Part shown: positions 51,908 through 60,005 of the stretch, piece after piece
How the letters are laid out: each line of letters opens with the position of its first letter
Numbering within the stretch: position 1 is the stretch's first letter
Source of the DNA: VXPQ01 sp965232485
GTDB taxonomy: Bacteria; Bacteroidota; Rhodothermia; Rhodothermales; VXPQ01
Reading direction: 5' to 3'
Assembly (NCBI GenBank): GCA_965232485.1
Contig: OZ246975.1
Span: 744,001-808,000 of the forward strand
DNA length: 64,000 bases
Made by a program: the position numbers and the translations under genes
Notes under the pieces: generated by a model
Databases searched by the model: none
What the model saw: the letters and a program-made list of their open reading frames with translations, nothing else
What the model was told of the DNA's origin: nothing

Positions 51908-52786
51908 TTATCTCCCCCGGTACTTCTCGAAGTAATTCCGCAACAGAATCGCGCTCAGATTCATCAGGAAGAGCACGATCATCAATATAATAATGCCTGC
52001 GGCGGCCAACGCCTGGAAATCCGCTTGCGGACGCGCCGTCCAGTTGAATATCTGAATGGGCAACACCGTGAACGGGTCCAGTACGCTCGCGGGCAGGAAT
52101 GCGATGAACGTCAGGGCGCCGATCATGATAAGGGGCGCCGTTTCTCCAATGGCCCGGCTCAACGCCAGAATCACGCCCGTGAGGATGCTTGGAGCCGACA
52201 TGGGCAGCAAATGACTCCAGACCACCTGCCGCCGCGTAGCGCCGAGCGCAAAGGCGCTTTCCCGAATCCCCGCAGGAATGGCCCGCAACGCCTCCTGGGA
52301 GCTAATGACGATGATGGGCAAAATCAGCAGGGCCATGGTCAAGGCCCCCGCCAGCAGGCTGCGTCCAAGGGCAAAGAAGCGCACGAAAAGCGTCAGGCCC
52401 AGGATGCCGTAGACCACCGAAGGAATGCCTGCAAGATTGTTTATGTTGATCTGGACGATCTTCAGGAACCAGCTCCGCGGCGCATATTCTTCAAGGTACA
52501 GGGCCGACGCCACCCCGATGGGAACGGATATGCCCGCGGTGAGCAGAATCATCCAGAGCGAACCGACGATGGCGGACTTGATTCCGGCGCGCGCCGGAAT
52601 GCGCGAAGGAAAATGGGTGAAAAACTCCCAATCGAGCCATTGCCCGCCTTGCACGATCACGTCCACGATCAGCGTGACAAGCACGACCAGGCCGGATGAC
52701 GTGGCCAGAAACAGCAACACGCTGAACATCAGCCCCCTGCGGCGACGGCGCTCAAGGCGCTCGTTGTATTGTTGCGAGGAGGTCAC
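51908..52786 (-). CDS. pstA: phosphate ABC transporter permease PstA
   Basis: A 292-residue inner-membrane permease with six helices and the PstA loop ALRAIPAGIRESAFALGATRRQVVWSHLLP that contacts PstB. Start is a GTG at 52786, with GAGGAGG eight bases upstream on the minus strand, a strong ribosome site for this genome. The pstC stop lies three bases before it. Confidence 0.95.
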   Translation of the reverse strand: MTSSQQYNERLERRRRRGLMFSVLLFLATSSGLVVLVTLIVDVIVQGGQWLDWEFFTHFPSRIPARAGIKSAIVGSLWMILLTAGISVPIGVASALYLEEYAPRSWFLKIVQININNLAGIPSVVYGILGLTLFVRFFALGRSLLAGALTMALLILPIIVISSQEALRAIPAGIRESAFALGATRRQVVWSHLLPMSAPSILTGVILALSRAIGETAPLIMIGALTFIAFLPASVLDPFTVLPIQIFNWTARPQADFQALAAAGIIILMIVLFLMNLSAILLRNYFEKYRGR

Positions 52787-52789
52787 AAA

Positions 52790-53740
52790 TCAGTACCGTT
52801 CGCGGTATTTGCGAATGATGAGGTTCGCCATAAAATTCATGCCCAGGGTCATCAGAAACAGCACCAGGCCGACGGCGAAGAGGCTGTAGAATTCGACCGT
52901 CCCCTGCGGCGTATCCCCCAGACTCACATTCACGATGAAAGCCGTCATGGTCTGTACCGATTCCGTGGGATTCGCCGTGAGATTAGGCATGGCCCCGGCG
53001 GCCAGCGTTACGATCATCGTCTCGCCGACAGCACGGCTGAGCGCCAGAATAAAACTCGCCACGATGCCACTGATCGCGCCAGGAACCATGACCCGCAACA
53101 CCACCTCGATCCGGGTGGCGCCAAGTGCATAGGCCCCCTCGGCAAGCGAGCGGGGCACCGCGCGAATCGCATCTTCGCTCAATGAAGACACCATGGGAAT
53201 GATCATGACGCCTACCACAATGCCCGCGCTGAGCGCATTGTAGATATTGAGGCCCGGGATAAACGTCTGCAACAAGGGCGTCACGAAGGTCAGCGCGAAA
53301 TAACCGTAGACGACGGTCGGTATGCCTGCAAGCAGTTCAAGACCCGGCTTCAGCGCCTTGCGTATACGCGAGGGGGCGTATTCGGCGATGAAAATCGCGC
53401 TCATGAGCCCGATCGGAAGCGCCACAATGGCTGCAATGACGGTAACGAGAAGGGTGCCCGACAACAGAGGCCATATCCCGAAATGCTTCTCTGTGAACTG
53501 CGGAGTCCATCGTGTTTCGGTCAGAAAATCGACAATGGAAACCTCTGCAAAAAAATTCAGCGATTCAAAAACGAGGACGGCGGCAATTCCCAGTGTCGTC
53601 AGAACACTGATCAGCGCGCAAAAGCCCAATGCATACTCGACTGCACGTTCTTTCGGGCTACGAAACACGTTGACGGACAGGTCCGCACCACCGGGCGACC
53701 CCGCGAGCGATCTTTTCGACACATGCTGTGAGACGGCCAT
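52790..53740 (-). CDS. pstC: phosphate ABC transporter permease PstC
   Basis: A 316-residue permease with six helices. Typical marks are ERAVEYALGFCALISVLTTLGI, FGIWPLLSGTLLVTVIAAIVALPIGL, AIRAVPRSLAEGAYALGATRIEVVLRVMVP (coupling loop) and LALSRAVGETMIVTLAAG. ATG 53740 is chosen; the frame continues upstream but into repeat DNA. The gene begins 11 bases from a nested MITE that separates it from pstS. Confidence 0.95.
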   Translation of the reverse strand: MAVSQHVSKRSLAGSPGGADLSVNVFRSPKERAVEYALGFCALISVLTTLGIAAVLVFESLNFFAEVSIVDFLTETRWTPQFTEKHFGIWPLLSGTLLVTVIAAIVALPIGLMSAIFIAEYAPSRIRKALKPGLELLAGIPTVVYGYFALTFVTPLLQTFIPGLNIYNALSAGIVVGVMIIPMVSSLSEDAIRAVPRSLAEGAYALGATRIEVVLRVMVPGAISGIVASFILALSRAVGETMIVTLAAGAMPNLTANPTESVQTMTAFIVNVSLGDTPQGTVEFYSLFAVGLVLFLMTLGMNFMANLIIRKYRERY

Positions 53741-53751
53741 ACGTCTGTGAA

Positions 53752-54173
53752 GGATGCTCTGATTAAGGAAGCTCTGATTAAGTCCGCAAAGATTCAGAGG
53801 CTGACAGGCGTGCGCTGGCAAGGAATGACGAAGAAGCGTGGCAGGCCCCACGTAATGAGGAATGACACAGCCAGCGTGCGCCTGTCAGCCTCCCGAAGGG
53901 CGCTTCACGACCGCGACAACCCGAATCCGCCGTGTTTTTCGCTGATTTCAACGATGCAAGCATGTCCTTTTGTACGCGTGAAAGTGAAGCGCTGATCAAA
54001 GTGGAGTTAATCAGAGCTTCCTTAAGTCCGCAAAGATTCAGAGGCCGAAGAGCGCTTCACGACCGCGACGACCCGAAGCCGCCGTGTTTTTCGCTGATTT
54101 CGACGACGCCATCATATCGTTCTGTACGCGTGAACGTGAAGCGCTGATCGAAGTGGACTTGATCAGAGCATCC
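53752..54173. repeat. outer MITE (about 163 bp when reconstructed) with TGAA duplication
   Basis: Left end GGATGCTCTGATTAA (53752-53766), right end GGACTTGATCAGAGCATCC (54155-54173). TGAA flanks both sides (53748-53751 and 54174-54177). It is interrupted by a second complete MITE at its internal TTAA. Removing that copy and one TTAA restores GGATGCTCTGATTAAGTCC as the left end. It lacks the middle of the 255-bp form. Confidence 0.85.
53767..54021. repeat. full-length 255-bp MITE nested in another MITE
   Basis: GGAAGCTCTGATTAAGTCC (53767-53785) and GGAGTTAATCAGAGCTTCC (54003-54021) match at 18 of 19 positions, with TTAA at 53763-53766 and 54022-54025. It is the same length as the copy at 27839-28093 and clearly homologous along its whole length, in the opposite orientation. 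Confidence 0.9.
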
Positions 54174-54182
54174 TGAAATACC

Positions 54183-55286
54183 CTATTCGCTTACAGGTTG
54201 AGAGAGAAGCGAATCGGGCGCCTCGGAGTCAAGTCCCCCGGATGATAATTCCGCAGACATATACCGCGTCAACAGTTCATGCATAGTCACGCCCACATGC
54301 GCTTCTTCGCCGAACATAGTACCTGTGACACGGCGCTCGAAACGCTCCAGCGCGAGATCGTATTCCTCATCGGTGAGCGGAACATAACCCACTTCCCCGG
54401 CCAACTCTCCGGCGCGGGTAAGGTAAAAATGGACAAACTCCCGGACAATCTCTTCTTCGGCGGCAACGGGACGCACATATATGAACAGCGCGCGGGAAAG
54501 CGGCGCATACGTACCGTTTTCGACTGTCGCGGGCGTAGGCAACACACACCCCTCCCCATTCTCCGGATCGCCGTCATCGATGGCGAGCAATTTGAGCCGC
54601 TCCGCGTTTTCCTCGTAATAAGCGATACCGAAAAATCCAAGGGCATGGGGATCGCCGGAAACACCCTGCACAAGCACGTTATCATCCTCGCTTGCCGTAA
54701 AATCGGATCGGCTGGCGCCCGACTCGCCCCCTACGGCTTCGGTAAAATAATCATACGTACCGCTGTCCGTGCCAGGACCATACAAGGCAAGCTCGCGATC
54801 GGGAAAACCGGGACGCACCTCGTTCCAGTTGTCGATACTGCTGCCGGGCTCCCAGATCGCCCGCAGTTCGTCCACCGTCAGGCAATCGGCCCAATCGTTG
54901 TCAGGATGCACAACCACCACCAAACCGTCGTACGCCACCGGCAGTTCGACAAAATCGATCCCATCGCGCGAAGCCAGTTCCAGCTCGCTGGATTTGATGA
55001 CCCGGGAGGCATCGTTTATATCGGTCTCGCCCCGGAGGAATTTGCTGAATCCGCCGCCCGTGCCGCTAACGCCCACTGTGACCCGGGCTTGCCCATGGGC
55101 GATCATGAATTCTTCGGCGACGGCTTCCGTAATCGGATACACCGTACTGGAGCCGTCGATCCGAACCGCGCCGGAGAGTTCGCCCTCGACGGGTTTGTCG
55201 CCGCAGCCGCTCGCTACCGCCACAAGAGCGAACAGCAATGCGGACAGCGCGGCGCGGGGCAAGAAACGTAGTGTGGGTGCGATCAA
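54183..55286 (-). CDS. pstS: phosphate-binding lipoprotein PstS
   Basis: Periplasmic phosphate receptor of the Pst importer. The lipobox is VASGC followed by GDKPVEGELSGAVRIDGSSTVYPITEAVAEEF. Phosphate-binding loops are seen as DGSSTV, GTGGGFSKFLRGETDINDASR, and GPGTDSGTYDYFTEAV. The start is uncertain: no ATG precedes the signal peptide, TTG at 55286 or 55262 are candidates, and the more distant TTG at 55373 falls inside the Pho-box-like repeat. From 55286 the product is 367 residues. It leads the pst operon; a nested MITE lies between it and pstC. Confidence 0.93.
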   Translation of the reverse strand: MIAPTLRFLPRAALSALLFALVAVASGCGDKPVEGELSGAVRIDGSSTVYPITEAVAEEFMIAHGQARVTVGVSGTGGGFSKFLRGETDINDASRVIKSSELELASRDGIDFVELPVAYDGLVVVVHPDNDWADCLTVDELRAIWEPGSSIDNWNEVRPGFPDRELALYGPGTDSGTYDYFTEAVGGESGASRSDFTASEDDNVLVQGVSGDPHALGFFGIAYYEENAERLKLLAIDDGDPENGEGCVLPTPATVENGTYAPLSRALFIYVRPVAAEEEIVREFVHFYLTRAGELAGEVGYVPLTDEEYDLALERFERRVTGTMFGEEAHVGVTMHELLTRYMSAELSSGGLDSEAPDSLLSQPVSE

Positions 55287-55360
55287 AACAGTGGCGAAGG
55301 AAAGCGATGAATGCAGAAAGTCCCCGGAGTAATAATGTACGATAGGAAGTAATCTATCAG

Positions 55361-55381
55361 AAAATGTTACCAAAATGTTAA
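55361..55381 (-). promoter_or_regulatory. Pho-box-like direct repeat upstream of pstS
   Basis: On the minus strand TTAACA-TTTTG-GTAACA-TTTT: two near-identical hexamers with 11-base spacing, the layout bound by PhoB/PhoP response regulators (TTAACA-N5 repeat type). It is AT-rich and lies 75-95 bases before the likely pstS start, consistent with phosphate control. Confidence 0.5.
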
Positions 55382-55580
55382 TTTACCTGATTTTGACAAA
55401 AAGCGCATAAATACGCTGGAGCGCGGCAGTGCGCTCGCTGGCCCACCCAAAGCATCCCGTCTCCCGTAACGCCTGCTGCGCGGCAGGCCGGCAGGCAACG
55501 GAACGAGACCCGCTGCCTCTCGTTCCATGCGCACGCGTCCAATATAACGACCCGCCGCCCTGCGAACCGCCGCGTTCATC

Positions 55581-56525
55581 ATGCTCCGCCTCGAACATGT
55601 CGGTATAGCGACAGCAGATATCGATCGCCTGCTGGATGTGCTCCGCGATCTGTTGGGCGAGACGGACTACGCATCTGAAACACTCGAAAAGGACGGAGTG
55701 CGGGTCGCGTTCGCGGCGAGCGGCGGCGCGCAACTGGAACTGCTGGAAGCCCTTGACGAAACCTCGCCCGTGGCGCGTTTCTTGCGGGAGCGGCAAGGCG
55801 GGCTGCACCACCTTGCTTTCGAGGTCGAGGATATTCACGCCATGCACCGGCGGGTCAGCGAGGCGGGCTATGCGCCCATCGACCCGACGCCGCGCCCCGG
55901 AGCCGGGGGCAAAATCATTTTCTTCGTGCATCCCCGGCAAACCGGAAATATCCTGATTGAGTTTTGCGCCCGCGCAGAGCCTTGCCTTCAGCCCGTGGCG
56001 GGCGCACTCCCGGAAGGCGTCCGGCGCGTTGTTCGCGCGCGCGGCGCTGCGGCGCAAACGCCGCTCCTGCATATCGCGGCGGATTCCTCCCCTTCCCCGG
56101 CCCCGCATGCCCTTGCGCAGCGTCTGGCGCCAGGCAGAATATACATTGCAGCACAGGCGGAAGCGGATGGCGCTCTGGACATTCCAGCGGTTATCGACGG
56201 GCTCGGCCTCCAGGCAGCGCACCTGCTCGCGCAAGGTCTGTCCGCGAAACCGGCTTTGGACGCGGCCCGCGCCGATTCGCGCATACAGAAGATCGTGTGG
56301 GCGGATCCGGACCCGGACGAATTCGAGGCGCTGCGACATATTCCTGCGAAGATGTTATTGTTGACCGAAGACAGCGCGACGGGGCTTCGCGTAGCCCAGG
56401 TCCTGCGCCGACGGTTCGCCGCCGTCCCCATCGCCGCGGCGTCCGACCCGTCGCTGCGCATAGCGCTTATCGAACGGCATATCGAACAGCCTCTGGCCGC
56501 GCAAGCGGCGCCGGCGCACCCATGA
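55581..56525 (+). CDS. mce: methylmalonyl-CoA epimerase with unusual C-terminal extension
   Basis: A 314-residue protein. Residues 1-132 are a complete VOC-fold epimerase that interconverts the 2R and 2S forms of methylmalonyl-CoA: LEHVGIATADID (metal His), GGLHHLAFEVEDI (second His) and NILIEFC (metal Glu). Ordinary family members end near here. A further 180 residues follow without a frame break, with alternating strands and helices (TPLLHIAADSS; GRIYIAAQAEADG; RIQKIVWADPDPDEFEALRHIP; KMLLLTEDSATGLRVAQVLRRRF) that I cannot assign. The stop overlaps the uvrC start (ATGA). Confidence 0.85.
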   Translation: MLRLEHVGIATADIDRLLDVLRDLLGETDYASETLEKDGVRVAFAASGGAQLELLEALDETSPVARFLRERQGGLHHLAFEVEDIHAMHRRVSEAGYAPIDPTPRPGAGGKIIFFVHPRQTGNILIEFCARAEPCLQPVAGALPEGVRRVVRARGAAAQTPLLHIAADSSPSPAPHALAQRLAPGRIYIAAQAEADGALDIPAVIDGLGLQAAHLLAQGLSAKPALDAARADSRIQKIVWADPDPDEFEALRHIPAKMLLLTEDSATGLRVAQVLRRRFAAVPIAAASDPSLRIALIERHIEQPLAAQAAPAHP

Positions 56526-58384
56526 ACCCGGAGCTGAAACAAAAAATCGACCGACTGCCCCGGCTCCCAGGCGTTTACCAGTACAAGGACGCCGACGAAA
56601 ACGTGCTCTACGTAGGCAAGGCCAAAGACCTGCGCAGCCGCGTTCGATCCTGGTTTCGGGAAAATCAGATGCACGACGGACGGTTGCGCATCATGATCCG
56701 AAAAACAACGCATGTGGAAGCTATCGTGACGGACACGGAAGCCGAAGCGCTCATTCTCGAAAACAACCTGATCAAACATCTCAAGCCGCGCTACAATGTT
56801 CTTTTGCGCGACGACAAAACCTTTCCCTTCATTTGCATTCGAAAAGAACCCTTCCCGCGCGTTTTTCCTACGCGACGGATCGTACGCGACGGATCGAAAT
56901 ATTTCGGGCCGTACGCCGACGTGAAAAATATGCACCTGATGTTGCGCACTATCCGATCTGTTTTTCAATTGCGCACATGCAGCCTGAACCTTGCGCCGGA
57001 ACCCATCGCCGCCGGCAAATACGATCCATGCCTTGAATATCATATTAAAAAATGCGCCGCGCCCTGCATTGGGAGACAATCCGAAGCCGATTACGACCAA
57101 ACCATCGAACAAGTCGAAAAACTGCTGAACGGACACACGAAAGCATTGATTTCCCTGCTCCGCGACGAAATGGCCCGCCTTTCCGAAAACATGCGGTTCG
57201 AGGAAGCGGCCGGGCTGCGGGACCGCATCCTTGCCCTCGAAAAATACGCCCGAAAACAAAAAGTGGTAAGCGAGGACGACGCCGACCGGGATCTCTTTGC
57301 GCTGGCGCTGGACGAGCAGGAAAATGTGGCGTGCGGCGTGGTGTTTCAAGTGCGCGAAGGCAAAGTGATCGGGCGGCGACACACCTATATCCATCCGATA
57401 GAAGAATTGTCGGATACTGTGTTGATGCAGCGACTCGTCGAAGATTATTACGCGGACGCTGCGTTCTTTCCCGGGGAAGCGCTATTGAGCCACGACATCG
57501 CCGAACCGGAACCGATCAAGGAATTGCTGCGGCGACAGCGCGGCAAGAAGGTCCCGCTCGCCATACCCCGCAGGGGCCCCAAGGCCAAACTGATGCGCAT
57601 GGTCCATGCGAATGCGACCATACTCCTTGAAGAATGGAAAATGCGCAAGATGAAACGCGGCGAGGATCGCATTCCCCATGCCGTACGGTCCCTTGAAAAA
57701 GATTTGCGCCTGCAAACTTTGCCGCGACGCATCGAATGCTTCGACATTTCCCATCTTGCGGGCACGGGCACAGTGGCGTCCTGCGTGGCGTTTATAGACG
57801 GACGGCCCCGCAAAAGCGAATACCGCCATTACAAGATCCGCTCCGCCGTTCCCGGAAAACCCGACGACTATCAGAGCATGCGCGAGGTGATCGCGCGGCG
57901 GTACGCAAACCGGGAAAATATCAAATGGCCGGACCTGGTCGTAATCGATGGGGGCAAGGGGCAACTTTCGGCCGCCGCCGAAGCGTTGCGGACCGCAGGC
58001 GCATACGGCGAATTTCCGCTCATCGGCCTGGCGAAACGGCTCGAAGAGGTGTTTTTTCCGGGCGACTCCGAACCGCTGCTCATCCCCAAAGCCAGCGCGT
58101 CGCTCCAGCTCTTGCAACGCATCCGGAACGAGGCGCATCGCTTTGCCGTCGCCTTCCAGCGCACGCAACGGAAAAAACGCATCCTGCATTCTTCGCTGCG
58201 CGAAATAGACGGCGTCGGCGAAAAAACCGCGCAGAAACTGATTCGGCGCTTCGGGTCCGTCAAGCGCGTCGAGGCCGCCGGAGAAGAGGCCCTTCGCGAC
58301 GCCGTCGGCGACGCCGCCGCGCGAAAGATTGCTGCTTTCTTCGAAGCCAAAAGAAGGGGTGCAACTTCGCAACGCTCTGCGTAA
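56522..58384 (+). CDS. uvrC: excinuclease ABC subunit UvrC
   Basis: Dual-incision nuclease of nucleotide excision repair, 620 residues. The GIY-YIG domain (GVYQYKDADENVLYVGKAKDLRSRV) makes the 3' cut. A cysteine cluster (CSLNLAP...CLEYHIKKCAAPCIG), the UVR helix pair (MARLSENMRFEEAAGLRDRI), the RNase H-like 5' nuclease (ECFDISHLAGTGTVAS; VVIDGGKGQLSAA) and C-terminal HhH repeats (EIDGVGEKTAQKLIRRFGS) follow in order. ATG 56522 overlaps the epimerase stop, so translation is coupled. Confidence 0.97.
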   Translation: MNPELKQKIDRLPRLPGVYQYKDADENVLYVGKAKDLRSRVRSWFRENQMHDGRLRIMIRKTTHVEAIVTDTEAEALILENNLIKHLKPRYNVLLRDDKTFPFICIRKEPFPRVFPTRRIVRDGSKYFGPYADVKNMHLMLRTIRSVFQLRTCSLNLAPEPIAAGKYDPCLEYHIKKCAAPCIGRQSEADYDQTIEQVEKLLNGHTKALISLLRDEMARLSENMRFEEAAGLRDRILALEKYARKQKVVSEDDADRDLFALALDEQENVACGVVFQVREGKVIGRRHTYIHPIEELSDTVLMQRLVEDYYADAAFFPGEALLSHDIAEPEPIKELLRRQRGKKVPLAIPRRGPKAKLMRMVHANATILLEEWKMRKMKRGEDRIPHAVRSLEKDLRLQTLPRRIECFDISHLAGTGTVASCVAFIDGRPRKSEYRHYKIRSAVPGKPDDYQSMREVIARRYANRENIKWPDLVVIDGGKGQLSAAAEALRTAGAYGEFPLIGLAKRLEEVFFPGDSEPLLIPKASASLQLLQRIRNEAHRFAVAFQRTQRKKRILHSSLREIDGVGEKTAQKLIRRFGSVKRVEAAGEEALRDAVGDAAARKIAAFFEAKRRGATSQRSA

Positions 58385-58442
58385 GTTGTGGACTCATTCC
58401 CGGCGCACCGCCGACCGAACGCTCACCGCTGCTCGCTGCGAC

Positions 58443-59450
58443 ATGCTTAATTACATATGGGCCGGCCTGATTGTCGCCGCCCTTGCATTCGCCATCGTTT
58501 CCGACCTGCGAGACGCCGCCAGCGATCGGTTTCGGAATCACGCCTCGTTGCCAATCGTCCTGGAATACCCGGAGAACTACCGGGAGGAGGCGCGGCGCAT
58601 TCCGGTGCATATCCGGATCGATGCGGAAACGTACCGCTCATTTTACGGCGTAGCGGCCGCCCCTGATTCCGTCTACGAGGGCCATGTCGCGCGCACACAA
58701 GCCGGCGTCCGCCTTTTTTTCGCCGGCGACGCCTCGTTACCGGAACCGCTTCTCCGCATCCGGAAATTTTCCGGCGGAGACGCCCTGCAAGGGACACTGG
58801 ACCAGGAAAACGTATCGGACACACCCGCGGGATCGCCCGTCACCGCTACTGCGGTCCGGTTCGAGCCCGTGCGCTTTCCACATCTGCAGGACGTTGCCGA
58901 AGCCGCTTTCGATTTTGCGAACACCGCCGTGCAGATCGCGATCGGCCTCATTGGAGTGCTTGCGCTTTTCCTCGGATTGCTCAAAATCGCTGAGGCAGGG
59001 GGACTTATTCGTCAGATGTCCCGCCTCGTCGAACCGCTCCTGCGCCCGCTCTTTCCTGGTATTCCGGAAGGGCATCCGGCCTTTGCGATGATCGTACTGA
59101 ATCTTTCCGCCAACGTACTGGGCCTCGGCAACGCCGCCACGCCGCTCGGCATCAAGGCCATGGAAGAACTGCAAACGCTGAATCCCGTCAAGGATACGGC
59201 CACAAACCCCATGGTCATGCTGCTGGCGATGAATACGGCCAGCGTGCAGTTGGTCCCGCCGGCGTTGCTCGTGGCGGTCATAGGACTTCAGACGAACGAA
59301 CTGATCTTCCCCATCATCGTCGTCACCGGAGCCTCCCTCATCGTTGCTATCGGAACCGCCTCGTTCCTCGAACGCGCGCCGCTCTGGAAAAGAAGCGACC
59401 CCAACGCCGATCCCGGCGACAGCGCCGAAACCGGGGAGGCGACGCAATGA
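58443..59450 (+). CDS. nucleoside-recognition (Gate) domain membrane protein, SpmA-like
   Basis: A 335-residue inner-membrane protein. The N-terminal helix NYIWAGLIVAALAFAIVSD and the C-terminal half (VEPLLRPLFPGIPEGHPAFAMIVLNLSANVLGLGNAATPLGIKAMEELQ ... TASVQLVPPALLVAVIGL) are typical SpmA. A non-membrane insert of about 110 residues lies between the first and second helices. SpmA/SpmB proteins occur widely outside spore formers, and their substrate is not known. The stop overlaps the next start (ATGA), so it is an operon with the SpmB-like gene. Confidence 0.9.
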   Translation: MLNYIWAGLIVAALAFAIVSDLRDAASDRFRNHASLPIVLEYPENYREEARRIPVHIRIDAETYRSFYGVAAAPDSVYEGHVARTQAGVRLFFAGDASLPEPLLRIRKFSGGDALQGTLDQENVSDTPAGSPVTATAVRFEPVRFPHLQDVAEAAFDFANTAVQIAIGLIGVLALFLGLLKIAEAGGLIRQMSRLVEPLLRPLFPGIPEGHPAFAMIVLNLSANVLGLGNAATPLGIKAMEELQTLNPVKDTATNPMVMLLAMNTASVQLVPPALLVAVIGLQTNELIFPIIVVTGASLIVAIGTASFLERAPLWKRSDPNADPGDSAETGEATQ

Positions 59451-59995
59451 GCTGGTTCCGCATCTTCATTGATTATTTCGCCATCTTTGTGCTGCCGCTC
59501 ATGATCGTGGGGCTGCCGGTCTACGGTCTCATTCGGGGCGTAAAAGTGTACGAGGAATTCGTGGAGGGGGCCAAGGAAGGATTCCGGGTGGCGGTAATGA
59601 TTATTCCCTATCTCGTCGCAATCCTCTTCGCCATCGGCATGTTTCGGGCCTCGGGCGCCATGGATTTTCTGGTGGAAACCCTGGAGCCGGCGCTTGGCGC
59701 AGTGGGTTTTCCGCCCGAAATGCTCCCCATGGCGATCATCCGGCCCCTGACGGGTTCCGGCTCCGCGGCGATCGTGGCCGATATGGTGACCGTATTCGGA
59801 GCAGACTCTATCCTGGTCAAGATGGCGGGCGTCATGTTCGGCTCCACCGAAACCACCTTCTACGTCATCGCCGTGTACTTCGGGGCCGTACAGGTCAAAA
59901 AAACGCGCCATGCCGTGCCCGCCGGGCTGACCGCCGACATTTTCGCCATGATTTTCGCGGTCTATCTGGTGCAGTGGCTCTTCGGCAGCGCGTAG
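59447..59995 (+). CDS. nucleoside-recognition (Gate) domain membrane protein, SpmB-like
   Basis: A 182-residue membrane protein with five helices. SpmB marks are YEEFVEGAKEGFRVAVMIIPYLVAILFAIGMFRASGAM, IIRPLTGSGSAAIVADMV, and GSTETTFYVIAVYFGAVQVKKTRHAV. It is expected to pair with the SpmA-like protein encoded just upstream with overlapping codons. Function in a non-sporulating cell is unknown; transport is inferred from the fold. Confidence 0.92.
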   Translation: MSWFRIFIDYFAIFVLPLMIVGLPVYGLIRGVKVYEEFVEGAKEGFRVAVMIIPYLVAILFAIGMFRASGAMDFLVETLEPALGAVGFPPEMLPMAIIRPLTGSGSAAIVADMVTVFGADSILVKMAGVMFGSTETTFYVIAVYFGAVQVKKTRHAVPAGLTADIFAMIFAVYLVQWLFGSA

Positions 59996-60005
59996 GCCGG
60001 CCTTC

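Noticed and set aside
53741..53851. Longer PstC N-terminus
   Set aside because: The added residues are translated MITE sequence; family similarity begins after ATG 53740.
53752..54173. CRISPR array or tandem repeat in the pst operon
   Set aside because: The repeated blocks are explained by one MITE inserted in another, with inverted ends and target duplications.
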